Below the pieces are notes generated by a model, which was given only the letters and a program-made list of their open reading frames with translations, searched no databases and was not told where the DNA came from. Source: Dysgonomonas mossii (GTDB lineage Bacteria; Bacteroidota; Bacteroidia; Bacteroidales; Dysgonomonadaceae). From it: a DNA stretch of 64,000 nt. The position numbers and the translations under genes are program-made. Below, in pieces: positions 63,342 to 64,000 of the stretch. The stretch covers positions 310,001 through 374,000 of the forward strand of contig NZ_SPPK01000003.1 in assembly GCF_004569505.1 (NCBI RefSeq), given 5' to 3'. Numbering within the stretch: the stretch's first letter is position 1; each line of letters opens with the position of its first letter.

Positions 63342-64000
63342 TTAATATCTGTAATGTTCAGGTTTGTATGGACCTTCTACAGGAACCCCAAGATATTCAG
63401 CTTGCGCCTCAGTCAACTTGGTCAACTTCACTCCAATTTGCTCAAGGTGTAGGCGTGCAACTTCTTCATCCAAATGTTTCGGCAAACGATAAACGTTTAC
63501 TTCATAGTCGCGTACCCATAACTCCAATTGAGCTAAAGTCTGGTTTGTGAATGAGTTACTCATCACGAATGAAGGGTGTCCGGTGGCACAACCTAAGTTC
63601 ACTAAACGACCTTCGGCTAAAAGGAATATAGAATGTTCATCAGGGAATGTATATTTATCTACCTGCGGCTTAATGTTTACATGCTTAATGCTAGGGTAGT
63701 TTACAAGTTTGTCCACCTGAATTTCATTGTCAAAGTGCCCTATGTTACATACTATAGCCTGATCTTTCATGCGAGACATGTGCTCTATTGTTATAATATC
63801 CTTGTTGCCTGTTGTTGTAACAAAAATATTACCTTCTTTCACAGCCTCTTCCATCGTTGTCACTTCAAAGCCTTCCATTGCTGCCTGCAAGGCGCATATC
63901 GGGTCTATCTCGGTTACAATGACACGAGCTCCGTAAGAACGCATAGAGTGAGCGCAGCCCTTACCTACATCTCCGTATCCTGCAACAACTACAACCTTAC
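63342..64000 (-). CDS. ahcY: Adenosylhomocysteinase, C-terminal part (cut by window edge)
   Basis: This is the C-terminal part of S-adenosylhomocysteine hydrolase, which splits SAH into adenosine and homocysteine in the methyl cycle. The reading frame stays open to base 64,000, where [19 protein letters not shown] (the NAD-binding GxGxxGxG stretch) is seen, so the ATG at 63,944 is internal. Other family features are [51 protein letters not shown] and the C-terminal [11 protein letters not shown] further 60 percent of the gene lies beyond the window. Confidence 0.97.
   Translation of the reverse strand, partial: KVVVVAGYGDVGKGCAHSMRSYGARVIVTEIDPICALQAAMEGFEVTTMEEAVKEGNIFVTTTGNKDIITIEHMSRMKDQAIVCNIGHFDNEIQVDKLVNYPSIKHVNIKPQVDKYTFPDEHSIFLLAEGRLVNLGCATGHPSFVMSNSFTNQTLAQLELWVRDYEVNVYRLPKHLDEEVARLHLEQIGVKLTKLTEAQAEYLGVPVEGPYKPEHYRY

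Overview
The window is AT-rich DNA from a member of the Bacteroidota, most likely order Bacteroidales. The evidence is a SusC/SusD pair with a linked ECF sigma factor and FecR anti-sigma factor, many -7 boxes of the Bacteroidetes form TAnnTTTG, glycine-lipid synthesis genes of the glsA/glsB type, and the ftsX-DUF3098-uppP-truB-queA-folK cluster. Dysgonomonas or a close relative is a reasonable guess, but it rests on overall gene content and not on a marker gene. The window cuts two genes, xseA at the left edge and ahcY at the right edge.

Layout. 1-5.3 kb: exonuclease VII (xseA, xseB), a TlpA-type lipoprotein, a WG-repeat protein, ispD and an M20 deacylase (argE-like). 5.3-10.9 kb (minus): a Kup potassium transporter and a two-subunit ABC exporter. 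11.2-13.5 kb: an XRE-cupin regulator with an acyl-CoA synthetase. 13.5-17.4 kb (minus): an S9 peptidase and prfB, the latter with an intact programmed +1 frameshift. 17.7-25 kb: coaA, a VOC protein, galM and the ftsX to folK operon. 25.1-27.9 kb (minus): a GHL10/DUF187 lipid- or glycan-related secreted protein and a TldD/PmbA protein. 27.9-40.6 kb: an accessory block with a cas-less mini CRISPR array, an RNA gene that reads as a crRNA-tracrRNA fusion, and a polysaccharide-utilisation-type locus. A 55-bp imperfect direct repeat lies near each end of this block. 41-44.4 kb: a DUF4238 gene, tRNA-Pro(TGG) and a purine-uptake pair. 44.6-51.6 kb: ppdK, an outer-membrane barrel protein and a solitary sufB. 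51.7-54.6 kb (minus): the operon glsA-glsB-ogt-maf. 54.7-64 kb: a secreted thioredoxin, a transglutaminase-domain lipoprotein, LptD, an M64 peptidase, a TPR membrane protein and ahcY.

The most unusual item is at 28,168-28,476 on the minus strand. Three 29-30 bp spacers are separated by 47-bp repeats of the Bacteroidetes type II-C kind. The last repeat is not a normal repeat: its first 19 nt run directly into a tracrRNA tail (11-bp hairpin with a CTTT loop, a nexus-like AAGGATTATTCCG, and a UUCG-loop terminator). The last spacer would therefore be followed by a ready-made natural single-guide RNA scaffold. No cas gene is present in the window.

The PUL-type block has sigma/anti-sigma control and a SusCD transporter. 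In place of recognisable glycoside hydrolases it carries two paralogous secreted proteins of unknown function around a deacetylase-like lipoprotein, so its substrate cannot be named from the sequence.
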